Position numbers and translations under genes: made by a program
Shown here: piece by piece, positions 32,796-44,955 of the stretch
Numbering within the stretch: position 1 is the first letter of the stretch
Layout of the letters: each line of letters starts with the position of its first letter
NCBI GenBank assembly: GCA_905250115.1
Contig: CAJNOI010000011.1
Coordinates: 1,013,414 to 1,077,413, forward strand
Source: Adineta steineri
Taxonomy: Eukaryota > Rotifera > Eurotatoria > Adinetida > Adinetidae
Reading direction: 5' to 3'
DNA: 64,000 nucleotides
Notes under the pieces: model-generated
Told to the model about the DNA's origin: nothing
The model's input: the letters and a program-made list of their open reading frames with translations, nothing else
Databases searched by the model: none

Positions 32796-34847
32796 ATGTC
32801 ATGTATGAGTGTCATGATAAATACAATTTCAAACAGGACTCGATCATGTCGCCATGCAGTTAGTATTCTGTTTGAAAATTGTAGCTATGGTTTCTTTTTA
32901 ACTAATCCAAGACGTTACCGTTTCCGAAAATGTATCGTAGTACTTTGCACAATTTTTATTATTGCAATATTTTGTCTGACAAGATGGCTCGTTTTACCAC
33001 TAAAGAAACAGATTAAAATAATTCGTTACTCGTCGCTGGATATACCGTATAAATATAAACTTAAACAAATTGAAAGTAAAATATATTATGTTTATCAGTA
33101 TACTGAAATTTATATCTTTTTATTTATGAAAGTACCGCATTATTTACTTTTGGATGTTAATGATCGGCGGGAACTGAAATGCAAACAAATTTCTCGAAAT
33201 GTTATACCGAATATAGGAGAAAAGAATGAAGAAGATGAAGATTTTATTCGATCGATTTTTGAAAATAAAATTAATTCATTATATGTCACATCTTCAGATA
33301 CGGTTGAAATAATATCTGAAATGCGAGCAAAATTGTGCTCGAATACTTCACACGAGTGGATTTCGTTGAGTATTCTTGAAAAAGGTAATACTATTATTTA
33401 ATTTTTATTATGTATAATTATAATCGATTGAATAGAAACTGTAGAAAAAAATACTGATTCTAATACACATCCAATTGAATCTCTATTTGATAATGCTGAA
33501 GAATCACACCGATGCGTTTTTTTTGATTTCAATAAATGCTCTATCAATACATTAGAGAATGACTTTCCAAGATTATTTCAGTTTCAGTATAAACAATACA
33601 CGTATGTATATATTATTGTATATTATATATTTAATTTGACATATAATATATAGAAAAAAGACTAACACACATCGAAGAGGCATACCAATCGGAATTACAT
33701 ACGTGATTTACTATTATTTTCGTCTTAAAGCTGCTGATTATATGACAGAGAGAATGTCTCACGATAGAATTAGTTTCGAAGTAAGTTATGACAATATTTT
33801 AGTAGTTACTAATAATCAGCATTATCGTTGTAGATATACAATTTAACAATTATTCCAGATCTCATAACATATCAGCAGATACTTATTAGAACTGAAATAG
33901 ATTCAAAGCAAATGTCATTGATAAATATGATTTGTGTAGCTACTTTACAAGAAAATCATAAGAATACAATACATGTAAGAATAATATATATACTTCAATA
34001 ACTTTAAAGCGTTTATTATTGAAATAGTCTTTTCAAATGAAGTATCCAATGTTTCTATTCGATAATTTAACATGTTCAACTAGCTATAATATTTGTGTCA
34101 ATTGTCAAGACATGAATAAAACATGTAAACAAGTTAAGAGTTTAGATACGGTAATATAATTTTTTAATATTAAAAAAATTATTTGTGAGTTTTTTCGATA
34201 GTAGATGTCATCAATAAATTCTCAAAATAATCATAGTAAGCATATATACATATATTTTGTTACAACTTCTGTTTGTCTTTTTTAAATTATTTATCAACAG
34301 ATCAACATCCAGAAACATTTATATCTATTATTTTAACTATATTAGTACTCGTTGTACTTATTGTAATTCTGTAAGTTTTTCAAATATTCTATTTGATCGA
34401 TTTATATTGAATTATTAGAGCTATTGGCATTTTTTTGAAATCATCAACTGTTACTTTTTATTGTGATAAATTAAAAAGATGTGTCAGATATCGTAGAGAT
34501 CAGGTAAGATCTGTGTTTTTTACAATATTGAAATATTAAATTTTAACTTATAGAACGATATGGTAATAGATTTAATAGTTAACTATATTTAAAATAGAGA
34601 AAAAGATTTTTAAATAGGTATCTGTTATTAGAGAAGTGGAGGAACGTGACACTTCAGGATCTGATGGAGAGATGGATCCAATTAACCCTTTACCGCCATA
34701 TAATTCTGGCTCACTAGACACAATGGTAAAAATTTTAAAAAAACGGTACACATATTTCTCACTATTTTAGAATTGTAGACCGGTGTGAGTGTTGTGGATC
34801 AATCACGATCTATATTATCAATAGATTCACGATGTCAAGATCCGTAA
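32796..34847 (+). CDS. Orphan two-TM protein, 502 residues
   Basis: Ten exons: 32796-33384, 33436-33601, 33654-33780, 33834-33974, 34028-34150, 34205-34235, 34301-34370, 34419-34503, 34618-34725, 34779-34847; total 1509 nt. An N-terminal transmembrane helix (about 48-66, VVLCTIFIIAIFCLTRWLVL) follows a basic cytosolic head. A large middle domain of about 330 residues has scattered cysteines, including a C-terminal cluster NICVNCQDMNKTCK. A second helix (FISIILTILVLVVLIVIL) and a cytosolic tail follow, with acidic then Ser-rich sequence (DTSGSDGEMDP). No family is recognised. Regular phases and clean splice sites support a real gene. A decayed copy of its 3' half lies at 38600-40386. Confidence 0.8.
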
Positions 34848-35158
34848 AACAACGAATATTTTTCAAGCGTGCATACTACTTTATTACTATCATATTATGA
34901 TAATCTACAATCTTTTCATACTTGTGAAACATTTTTCAAGTAGATTCAACTAATAAAAATTTTAATGTATTGTATTAAATGATGTACAAAAGAAAAAATC
35001 TTATACTACATTTATCAACATCTTTTCAAAAAAGACTTAATTCATTTAGGGAGTAAGAGTGGATGTGAATGTAAGTATTATTCTCTCCCTACATCTATAC
35101 TCTCACCCTCAGCTTTGTCATTTTCACCATGCATAATTAGAATGTTACTCAATTGCTA
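34848..35158. other. Short convergent intergenic stretch with G-rich/C-rich motif pair
   Basis: This is the 3' flank of the orphan gene. At 35049-35110 a GGGAGTAAGAGTGGATGTG run is followed by CCCTACATCTATACTCTCA, close to complementary, in the style of the dispersed paired motif. Confidence 0.45.
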
Positions 35159-36340
35159 TCATTCTTTCTTTATTTCTCCAATATGAAAGATGGAATTCAT
35201 AGAAAAGAGAATCTGGTCCTTTTTAGAATAAAAGCTAACATCACCGATATTAGTGAAAGGTGTCAAAGATTTTGAAGAATCAATTTTTATGACAAATAGT
35301 ACACCTGTTTTATCTAAATTAAGTTTTTGTTCTCAAATGAATCGTGACGCTATCTTTTCCGTTGTGTACTGGTACATAAAAAATTATTGAACGGAAATAA
35401 GCCGTCTCGTGTCGTTTTCAATTGATTAAATTCTGTTTTTGATAAACGCTTATCATGATATATGAAAAATAGAACAGTGGTTTTGGCTTTCAATGTGTTG
35501 TCTAATATAAATCCTAGCGATATCTTCATGAAGTTCTCACAGAAAAAATCTTATTTTAACACAATTAGATCGACTTCCATCGTACGTAAAGCTTTATTAA
35601 ATGTAGAATGAAAAAAACATGGATATTTATACCATCAGATTGACTGAAAACAGTGATATTCCTGTTAAATCTTATCAACATATTGACGTTTTTTAAGATT
35701 AGCAACAAACAATATCTTCCGACAGTGCATGAGAAAATCTTCAATGCTCTCTTGTTGGAAATCAAATTGTAAGCAAAATATCTTTAAGCATTTGTATATA
35801 TACATAAATGATAGATCAAATTGATTAAGATTTATATTTAAGATTTCATCAGTAGTTTTAAGAAAACTTATGGAGACAAAGTTTCGATCGTAACCTTCAA
35901 AAATATATTGAAGTGCTTTACACATAAGTCGAATGTTTGTAAGAATATCTTTTACTTTAGATCATTTCTTTGTTCATCGTATATATTGCTCTTTATATTG
36001 ACAAAAATATAAAATTAATTTGTTTGAGTTATATCATCATGAGTCATAGAAATTGTTATCTGAACAGGTGATTTATATATGATATTATGAATATACCAGC
36101 ATCATCAATGTCAGTAACAAAGTCGACACATATGAATCAATATCTGTATAGCATTTATCATTTATCATAGTTTTTTATGCCATTTATAAACGCATTATTG
36201 TTAATTCCATCGATATTCCTACCGAGCAATATTACACGAAAATTTTAAATTGAATGACCATAAGATATTTGACATTTTCTATAAGTATTTATTGAATTAA
36301 CTATTTCATCATCATTGTCACCATTAGTGATGTGACCAAA
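35159..36340 (-). pseudogene. Decayed mono-ADP-ribosyltransferase gene
   Basis: Minus-strand fragments in all three frames, read from about 36340 down to 35159, follow the order of the bdelloid ADP-ribosyltransferase family. There is an N-terminal region with several stops, then a middle region around 35925-35665 (CKALQ; LNLNQFDLSF-like; DFLMHCRKI). Next is the catalytic region, with a kept FNNFLCTSTQ-type strand near 35370 and, after a frameshift, IGDVSFY near 35200. At the catalytic E-x-E position the sequence reads KKDQILFSM, so the glutamates are lost. Multiple stops and frameshifts rule out a working enzyme. It belongs to a different subgroup from the gene at 3103-3841. Confidence 0.75.
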
Positions 36341-38599
36341 TGTTTCCTTCGGCTTATTCTTATTATTTATTGAAGAAGAAAATTTTTATTGAGGAGATAG
36401 ACTTTTAATAAGTAAAACATGTTAGGGATTGTTAATACTTGATTTTATTAATCGTTTTTAATCAGTATAATACTCAGTATTTCATAACGATTGATATACT
36501 ACGTTTTAAAGTAGATATTTTTAAGTACAAAATATTTTTTCATATATTTGTTATTGTCTAGTTGCAGTCACGCTTCGTTTATTACTTGGTTTTATCCAAT
36601 TTCTTTTTTGTATTAAATACAAAACATCATATACATATATTGTTTTTTCTCTTCTTTATGAAAAGGATAATAAATATGCATACGATCATACCAATAAAAG
36701 GCTCATTTGTATTTTTTTTATAATCACGTTATTATCGTTGTCTAACGAAAACAAAGGAGGTAGATATTTTTTTTATGCATAAAAGCTATACGTATTATTT
36801 AAAAGTTATGAGTTGTATATAATACCAAATAAAATAATTTATTTATTTCGATATTTCTCTATGATTAAGCAAGTCTATTTCTATATAATATTCTTTTTCA
36901 TTTTTCGAGTATATAACTAGAGAGTAAAAAATATTCTATTTGATCTTACCGATATTATTGATTATTAATTATAGATGATACTTAAAATTGACACGTTAAA
37001 ATTAAGTTTTCATGTATTAATTCACATTGTTTATAAGAAAGTTATTAGATTAAAAAATATTTTTATATTTTTCAAGATTTGAAAATTGAAAGAGTTTAGA
37101 AAGATGTTTTTCTTCAGGTTTTAAACAAAATAGATAAGATTATGTTGGAAAAAACAAATCATTTTAATATTAATTGCGTTTTTCATAATCTGTATTATGA
37201 TATTTGATATAATCAAATTTTATAAAGTTTCGAGAACAACACATAAATAGTTTCGAACATTTGTTTATAATTATAAAATATTTAATAAATCTTGAATTGA
37301 TTTTAATCTTTGTAATGTAAATATCGAAGGGTCTTATTTTAGTTATAAGTAAGATTTAAGGAAATTTTAGAAATAACCAAAAGCAACGATTATTTTCTTA
37401 GATTTTTTTGCTACTTTTAGATATTTATATAATTTTATTTCAAATTAGTTTATACAGTATTTACTTCTAATGTATTTTTATATAAAGCAATTAGATTTAG
37501 AAGATTCATTCTAACTTAATTATAGATAAGTTAGTAGTCACTTATTTTGGATAAGATCAGATTTTTTGAGAGGATATTCAACTCTGTCTAAAGTTCTCAA
37601 CTAATAATTCAAATGACTATCTTTTAATTAGTGAGGTAGACATAAAAATTCGTCTTACCTTCGATACAGACATTTTTCTTGAAATAGTATTAAGAAAACG
37701 TCATTTATATGATTTGTTTTTGTTTATATGAATAAATACTTTTTGAAATATCATTATCTATATTATTTAATCATTGGCTATATCTGAGGCAAAAGAATAA
37801 TTAGTTAGTATCTAGTATAAAGCATTACAATAGTCTTCGTATCTTTTTTGATTAAAATTTATCTTTATTTCCTCTTGAGTTTTCTATTATTGCGATCAAA
37901 TTAAAAAAAAGTTCCATTATCTTGTCGAAAATTATCTTGAAACAGAATAAAAACTACACTGTTTGATATGTTGTATCACTACGTGTCAATCTGTGTTAGA
38001 GTATGAAATATAGAAAACGGATTCATTTCTCTTTATCATTCGATATTCTAACACGTAATATATATTCTTTTTAAAAATTCTTCTAGGCTTTTTTAATAAT
38101 GTTCTAGTTATCTTTAATCAATGTATCTTTTATTTCGTTATAGCAAAAGTCAACTGAAAGATTGAGAACATATATATTTTGATCATGTAAAATGAATCAA
38201 AAATGCTGTGAGCCCAGAAAGAGCCGATAGTACATGTTTTAGAGAGATCCATGAAAAATAAAACTGATCCTGTTCTACTTTTCTCTACAAGTTTTAAGAA
38301 CCTTCAATTTCTTTCACTCTCTCTAGGCCTGTTCTTAGACAAACTTTAATATCTCGAAAGATCATTTTCTAGAAAGCCTGAAAAGCTTCTAACAACTGCT
38401 TTTAAAATAACTTTTGATAACTTCTTATTTAGAATTCTTAGATAGGTCTTAAGAAAGTAGATAATGTGCCGGAATTTTGTAATTAAAAAAAAACTTTTGA
38501 GAACCATCGTAAATCGAGAACACATATTTTATTGCCATATTTTACCTATGTGAAGTGAACCACAATATTTTGCTAGCATGTTTGATTTACTTCACATGA
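36341..38599. other. AT-rich intergenic DNA
   Basis: About 2.2 kb without a protein-like frame or clear repeat. The last few hundred bases may hold further decayed upstream exons of the duplicated orphan gene, but none can be aligned by eye. Confidence 0.35.
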
Positions 38600-39194
38600 T
38601 CAATCTAATCATACTAAACATATATTCATATATTTTATAACAACTTTTATTTGTCTTATTTAAATTTTTTATAAGTCGATAAATTCCAGCAAAACTTGCG
38701 ATAACAACGACAATTACATTCGTAATCATTCGCTGATTATACTTATGTAACTTACTCAAATATTGAATTTGATTCGTTTATATTGAATTATTAGAGCTAT
38801 TTTCATTTCTTCCAAACCATTTTTTGTTGCCTATTGTTATCGTAAATTAAGCAGATCTATTAAATATCTTGCCAATCAGGTAAGATCTGTAGTTTCTTAT
38901 AATATTCAAATCTTAAAGTTTAATTTATAGGTCTATACAGTAATTGATTTCATAGCTAACTATACTAAAAATAGAGAAAAGGATGTTTAACTAGGCACCT
39001 ACTGATAGAAAAGTCGATCAGTCTGTCACCATAAGATCTGCTGAAGATAGGAGTGAATCTACCAGTTCCGGACCCGATAGATATGCGGATAAATCTAACA
39101 CTTTTGGGACTGCTGAAAGCGTAGCTGAATGCAGCACTTTCGAATCAGATGGTAGTGTGACATCAAGGGAGAAACAGCCAACTTTTGTACTTAG

Positions 39195-39690
39195 AGTGAC
39201 TTCATGTATTTTATTTCACTTTAGCGTACTTTACAGCTACTTTACGCATACTTTGAGCTACTTTAGACGTGAATTGAGCTAATTTACGCCACCTTGAGGT
39301 ACTTTGACTACTTCTGCTACTTCACGTCATTTTGACGCGTTTTTAGCCATTTCATAAGCTCCCGTATGCATATTATACCTCTCTGATTTTCCTCGTTTTT
39401 CATTTCTTGTAACAAATACCAATATACGAAGAGTAACCATTTTATCGAATGAATATTTTATTAACGCATGTGAAGAAAAATCGAAAAATAAGCATAAAAA
39501 CAAAGGAAAACTAGCGAAGTTTTCCACTTCTAGCTACTTTAGCGTACTTGAGGTCACTTTAGCATACTTTTATGTACTGCAACATACTTTGGCGTATTTT
39601 AACGTACTTTAAAACACTTTTAGCGTACTTTAACATAATTTAAGCTATTTTTAGATAACTCGAACTACTTTTCCCACTTCCGATCCTTTT
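39195..39690. repeat. TACTTTAGC-type degenerate short repeat block
   Basis: Words such as ACTTTAGCGTACTTT, TACTTTAACGTA and GAGCTACTTTAG recur every 10-15 bp in two clusters, about 39195-39330 and 39530-39690. A ~200-bp unrelated segment separates them. The block interrupts the copied orphan-gene exon. Confidence 0.7.
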
Positions 39691-39737
39691 AAGCTCAAAG
39701 TTCGCTGTTTATCTCTTGTGTGCCATCATCAACAATG

Positions 39738-40386
39738 GTAAAAACTTTCAAAACAAAACACACATTTCTCGCTATTTTGTAATTATAGCCCCGTCGTCGT
39801 CATAGACATCGATCACCGTCTCCACTAGTAAGAGTCTTCAAAATANNNNNNNNNNAATACACATACTTCTTACTATTTTATATTATAGCACCGTCGTGGT
39901 CAGAGAAATCGGCCACAGTCTCCACCAGTAAGAGTTTTCAAAATAGAATATACATTCTTCTCACTATTATATTATTATAGACTGGTGTGGGTGCTAGAGA
40001 TGAATTATCGTCGACAGAGGTAAAAGCTCCAAAATAAAATACACATGCTTGTGGTTTTTTTTAATTATAGGCTGGCGTAAGTGCTAGAGATGAATCGTCA
40101 TCAACAAAGGTAAAAATCTTCAAAATAAAATACACATATTTCTCAATATTTTTTAATGATAGGCTGGTGTGAGTGCTAGAGATGAATCATCATCAACCAG
40201 TGTAAAAGCTTCCAAAATAAAATACTCATATTTCTCAATATTTTTTATTTATAGATTGGTTGGAGAGTTGTGATGCATGATCGTCGACACTGGTAAAATT
40301 TAAGAAATATAATACATATATTTCTCCCTATTTTATAATTATAGAGTGGTGTGAGTGTTGGAGATTCGTCACGATCTGTATCATGA
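39738..40386 (+). repeat. Tandem array of seven units, each with a small exon
   Basis: Exon-like segments start at 39789, 39889, 39981, 40071, 40163, 40255 and 40345, a period of 90-100 bp. The first five are exactly 39 nt, each preceded by a T-rich tract with TAG and followed by GTAAGA or GTAAAA. The sixth is 38 nt. The last is open to TGA at 40384-40386. All share the frame and derive from the final exon of the gene at 34779-34847 (TGVSVVDQSRS there; AGVSARDESSS, TGVGARDELSS and SGVSVGDSSRS here). The first two encode Arg/Pro/Ser-rich variants (HRRGQRNRPQSPP). The introns between also match the parental last intron. Confidence 0.8.
39846..39855. other. Assembly gap of 10 N
   Basis: Ten N inside the intron of the first array unit, probably a small assembly uncertainty caused by the tandem repeats. 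Confidence 0.99.
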
Positions 40387-41422
40387 ATAAGTTCATAACT
40401 TCGAAATCCATAAATCAGCAAATATTTTCCAAACATCCATTCTATGCTATTACTACTATAATATAATAATCAAGAATTTTTTTATAGCTATCAAATATTT
40501 CAGAAAGAATAAAAATCATTATCTATTATATTAAATGGTGTATGAAAGAAAAAATTTATGCTACATGTATCAATATTTTTTCAGAAAGAAACTTAAATCA
40601 TCAAATATTTAAATTTATCTTTTCTTACCGATTTGATTTATGTATAGAAATATTTTCATGTCGAAAATCGTAAGACTTAATCCTCTCTCGATCACTTTTA
40701 TCAAGAATTCATTTTTTTTTCTCGTCATATTCAAGATGGTTTTGTGCAGTGTGCATGGCTACTTAATTTTTCAGTACAACAAGTAAAAGACAAAATTTTT
40801 AACTTCTTCGTTTTAAACGAATATATTTCGTATATATATTCAAATACATAACACTCAAGAAAAAGCCAGATACGTTCATAACTATTCATTATCATCCTCG
40901 TCATCAATCGTTTCATTCGCATTATAATTTAAGTACATCATATTGTAGACATTAATCAATGTATTAATATCATAGTAAGTGTATAGTTAAAATATGATCA
41001 TTCTAGGGGTCATGACAAGCATGATAGATAATTTTTTTTTATTTTGAGTTCTATGAATCATTTTTCTTTTTTTTTCAATTCTGTTTCTTCTGTATCAATA
41101 TGATACAAGATGTCAGTAGAAATCGATGAAAACAAATAAATTTGTAAATAAAAAGTATTTTTATATGATTTATATAAATTAAAGAAAATAATAAATGAAT
41201 TAATTTTGATTTTAATATAAATAAATTTCTCTAAAAATTTCATTGGTTATCCGTTATTTATATTTCAAATAAATGGATAGGATCATATGCTTGTATATGC
41301 TTCTTCATTTTTTTTTCTTTCTGTCATTTGTCTTTCTATTCTTTCTTTTTACCTACAAACAATTGTCAATGATTGATTTTATCGAAATATGTTTTTAGAT
41401 CGGTAGAAATAAAATATACAAA
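40387..41422. other. Intergenic region upstream of the AF9/ENL gene
   Basis: AT-rich, with no supported gene; the small minus-strand frames (40731-40922, 41058-41243) have low-complexity AT-driven composition. It should include the promoter of the YEATS gene. Confidence 0.35.
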
Positions 41423-44400
41423 ATGACCGATCGTGATGATATTAGTGAGGTCTGTTATTTATCTTAATATATATACATAATTTATTATTAAATTGAAATA
41501 ATTTTGTAAATAGATTGTTGAAATTGATTTCGAAGTTGGACATACATCAACAATTCGACCAGAACCAACAACTAATCATAATCCACCACGTACTCATGAT
41601 TGGAAAGTTTATTTACGTTCAGCTGATGTTCATGGTGATTTAAGTTGTTTAATACAACGTTGTGTGTTTTATCTTCATCCAGAATTTCCAAATAATAAGC
41701 GAGGTTAAAAGAACACGGCTTATTTGAAGGAAAAAACTAACAACAATAAATAATTTTTATTTTCAATTTAGAATTAAAAGCAACACCATTTGCAATACAA
41801 GAATCAGGTTATGCTGGTTTTCATTTGGTATAATTTTTTGTAATATTTTTTTGACTTGATGATTTGTCTTTGTTTTTTATTCTAGCCAATTGAAGTATTT
41901 TTTAAAACAAAAAAAGATCCGAAAAAATTTCGTATTGAATATGATCTTGATTTACATACCAATGCTGAAGGCCATCCAAATCGACAAAAAGAAAGTTATG
42001 TACGAAAATATCGTTGTACATTTCATGATCCTGATCCAGATTTTCGACAAAAAATCTTAGCTGCTGGCGGGGTAAGAAAGAAAAACACACACACACAGAT
42101 AGATTTTTCCTCTTTTTTTTGACTCTTTCCTAATCATATTGATGATTAACCTATTCAAGGTATCAGTCTTTACTAATAAACCGTAACGAATATTATTTTT
42201 CTACATAGAAATAAAAACAAATTTGTTAGTTTTAACTCAAGGACATTGAGTTATTCTCATCGAGAATGTATTTCTAATATAGATTGAAATTTTAATAGAG
42301 TCTGTCTATTTTTATATTAATATTATACAAAAAATATTTTTCATTTGTAAATTCTAAATATCCTATTTTGATATGTTCATTATGAATTAAAAAGAAACGA
42401 TAAAATCGTCTACTTAGCTATTTAAAAATACCTCATCTGTGTGCTCATCTCTCGTTGATTTGCTTTTTTTATCTTGACATATGACATATACATTTTCATA
42501 AGTCGAATGATTCTTCTCCTACACATTATGACATATATACAATCTATATTTATACGCATCATATAATTTTATCATGAAGTTAAAACAAACGATTTCTTTT
42601 TTCTTCTTTTGAAGTATTATGAATAAACCTTGATGAACGTATTTATTAAACAAAAGGGAATATCGAACAATAAACGATTCATTTTTAACGATAAAAATAT
42701 ATCATAGGATGAATTATTATTATTTCTTTTTTTTTGTATATATATATAGAAAATAAAAGATACTGGGACAGTATCCACGAATAATAATGATAGTGATGAA
42801 AGTGATGCTGACGAAGAATCAATTCCACCACCAGCACCAGCACCACCACCGCCACCATTACCTGAACCAATTGTTCGTCATTCTCCACCACAAAAACGAC
42901 CATTTTCACCGATACCAACAGTAAATCCAACTAATAATAAAAAAGTTAAACTTGAACAATCAGTAATTAATCCAAAGAAAAAGCAACCACAACAGTCGAT
43001 AATTAAGAATGAAAATTCGGTTAAATTAACAGTGAATCATATTACGAAAAAAACTTCATTAACATCATCCAATAAACAGTCATCATCACTTGTAGAAGAT
43101 AAATTAACTAAAAATTTGCCAATAAAAGATTCCAATTTAATAGTCAATACTAATGCATCTTCTGAAGGTAAATTTTAAAAGAAAAAAATAATTTTCAAAT
43201 TTATTTCTTTTCTTTTATTAGATTCATCTATAACTAAATCCCGTCCATCAACAAAACTAAAACCTGATCATGATATAAAACCTTCAATTAATCAAATAAC
43301 TAAAAAAAAAGAGCCAGCACCGTCGCCATCAAAAACTAATACACAAATTCCATTAAAAAAACCATTACAAATGTTAACAACTAAACCTACTCAAAAAATT
43401 CCTATTAAAATCGAACAAACAACATCTACAGTTAATAAATCACCATCAAATGTTAATATTAAACGAGAATCATCCCCAAGCATACCGTCTTCGAACAGTA
43501 CAACTTCAACAAATTTAATCAGTACATTGAAAAAAATTCCGAAAAAAGTTGCACCACCCTTACCGCCACCACCACCTCCGCCAATAACTGAAAAACGTGC
43601 ACGTTCACCCATGACTCCGCCACCATCAAATAGAAATTCAGATCGAGTAAGGTTTTATTTCTCGTATTTTTTCTATAATTTCATTTTAATCAAAGGATTT
43701 TCATCGACATCAGTCATCATCATCTAAAAGTCATTCAAATTCCAAACGAGATCGTTCTTCAACGATAACATCCACAACAGCAACAACATCAACAACAATA
43801 ACAACAACTCCACCATCATCATCTATCAATAATTCTAGTAGTAGTCGAAGCAGCAGTAGTAGCAATCGATCAGGAAAACATAGTGGAAGTAGTAGAGGTA
43901 AATTATAGCTGAATTTTTTATGATTAATTAGCGATAAAAGTCGATGATATGTTATGCACTCTATAACTGTCAAATGACATGAGATGCGAAATGTTTAAAT
44001 TTTAACTAAATATAAAATATGTGAAATTTTGTAATTAGGTCGTTCTCGTTCACGAAGTCGATCTCGATCACGTTCACGTAATCGTTCCAGTCATCAAACA
44101 CATCATAATAATCGATCACATCATTCATCTAATTCATCTCGACATTCATCACAACAAAAAGATCGATCAAATCGTCATATATCACCTCATGTACATCAAT
44201 CATCTTCATCAAAATCTTCCTCATCACATCATAATAATAATCGTCGTACACCAACGCCATCAAAATCAACTCGAAGTCCTTCACGATTAATTCAATCTCA
44301 TACAGAACCACCGACATCTTTAAATGAATTATCCGTACCATTGTTAACATCATCTATAAATACACCACAATCTCGTCCTGAAAGTGTTGAACCACCTGTT

Positions 44401-44955
44401 GTTGCTTCAACAGTTTGTTCACCTACACATATATTTCATAGTGAAGATGATCATACTCAAACACCCATGGATATTGATGGACAAAGTGATGATGATACAA
44501 ATATTCATCGTCATATACAACATTCAGATGATCACGATCAAATTTCACCATCATCATTAACATTTATACCAAATGATTCAACAAAAATTTTAACAAATAG
44601 AAATTTTCAATCGGATCATTCATATTCATCATTAGATACAAATGAAAGTAATGATGATAGTAATATATCATTAAATAATGATGATGATGATGATGATTTA
44701 CCAAGTGTATTAACTGATGATGATTTAAGATCAAAATTAATTTATATTTATAATCGTTTTCAATTAAATACAACTAATGATTTAACAATATTTGTAACAT
44801 TTTTTAAACGACATAATTTAGTAGATTCATCATCAAAATCAACTAATGGAATGTTTACATACGATCTTTTTTCATTAAATCCATTATTAATCGATGAATT
44901 AGCAAACGATCTTGGATATTTAACAAATTCTATTATTAATCGAACAGAACAGTGA
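41423..44955 (+). CDS. AF9/ENL-type YEATS protein of the super elongation complex
   Basis: Eight exons: 41423-41449, 41514-41703, 41772-41827, 41886-42071, 42750-43167, 43222-43646, 43696-43897, 44039-44955; total 2421 nt, 806 residues. The N-terminal YEATS domain (about 10-150) shows THDWKVYLRSA, FYLHPEFPNNKR, ESGYAGFHLPIEVYFK and YDLDLHTNAEG, the acyl-lysine reader fold of AF9. A long disordered middle follows, with acidic Ser/Asp sequence, a Pro/Ala run, Lys-rich motifs, a Ser/Arg stretch (RSRSRSRSRSRSRNRSS) and a six-Asp run. The C-terminal ANC1-homology domain (DDDLRSKLIYIYNRF; FDLFSLNPLLIDEL-like; LGYLTNSIIN) recruits AF4, DOT1L or Polycomb partners. It reads acylated histones and promotes transcription elongation. 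MLLT1 and MLLT3 cannot be separated. Confidence 0.93.

Larger units (their letters stand above)
38600..40386 (+). pseudogene. Decayed 3' copy of the orphan two-TM gene
   Basis: The copy follows the 3' exons of the gene at 32796-34847. The second-TM exon near 38700-38760 is degenerate, with a stop. The next exon, 38795-38879, is intact, the same 85 nt as its parent, and reads AIFISSKPFFVAYCYRKLS and on. The following intron is recognisably the same. The next exon from 38995 is open and longer, Ser/Glu-rich. It then meets an inserted TACTTTAGC-type repeat block (39195-39690) and finally an array of small exons (39789-40386) ending in a stop. No 5' half was found. I call it a pseudogene; the intact splice sites and open small exons leave room for a shortened or fused transcript. 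Confidence 0.6.
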
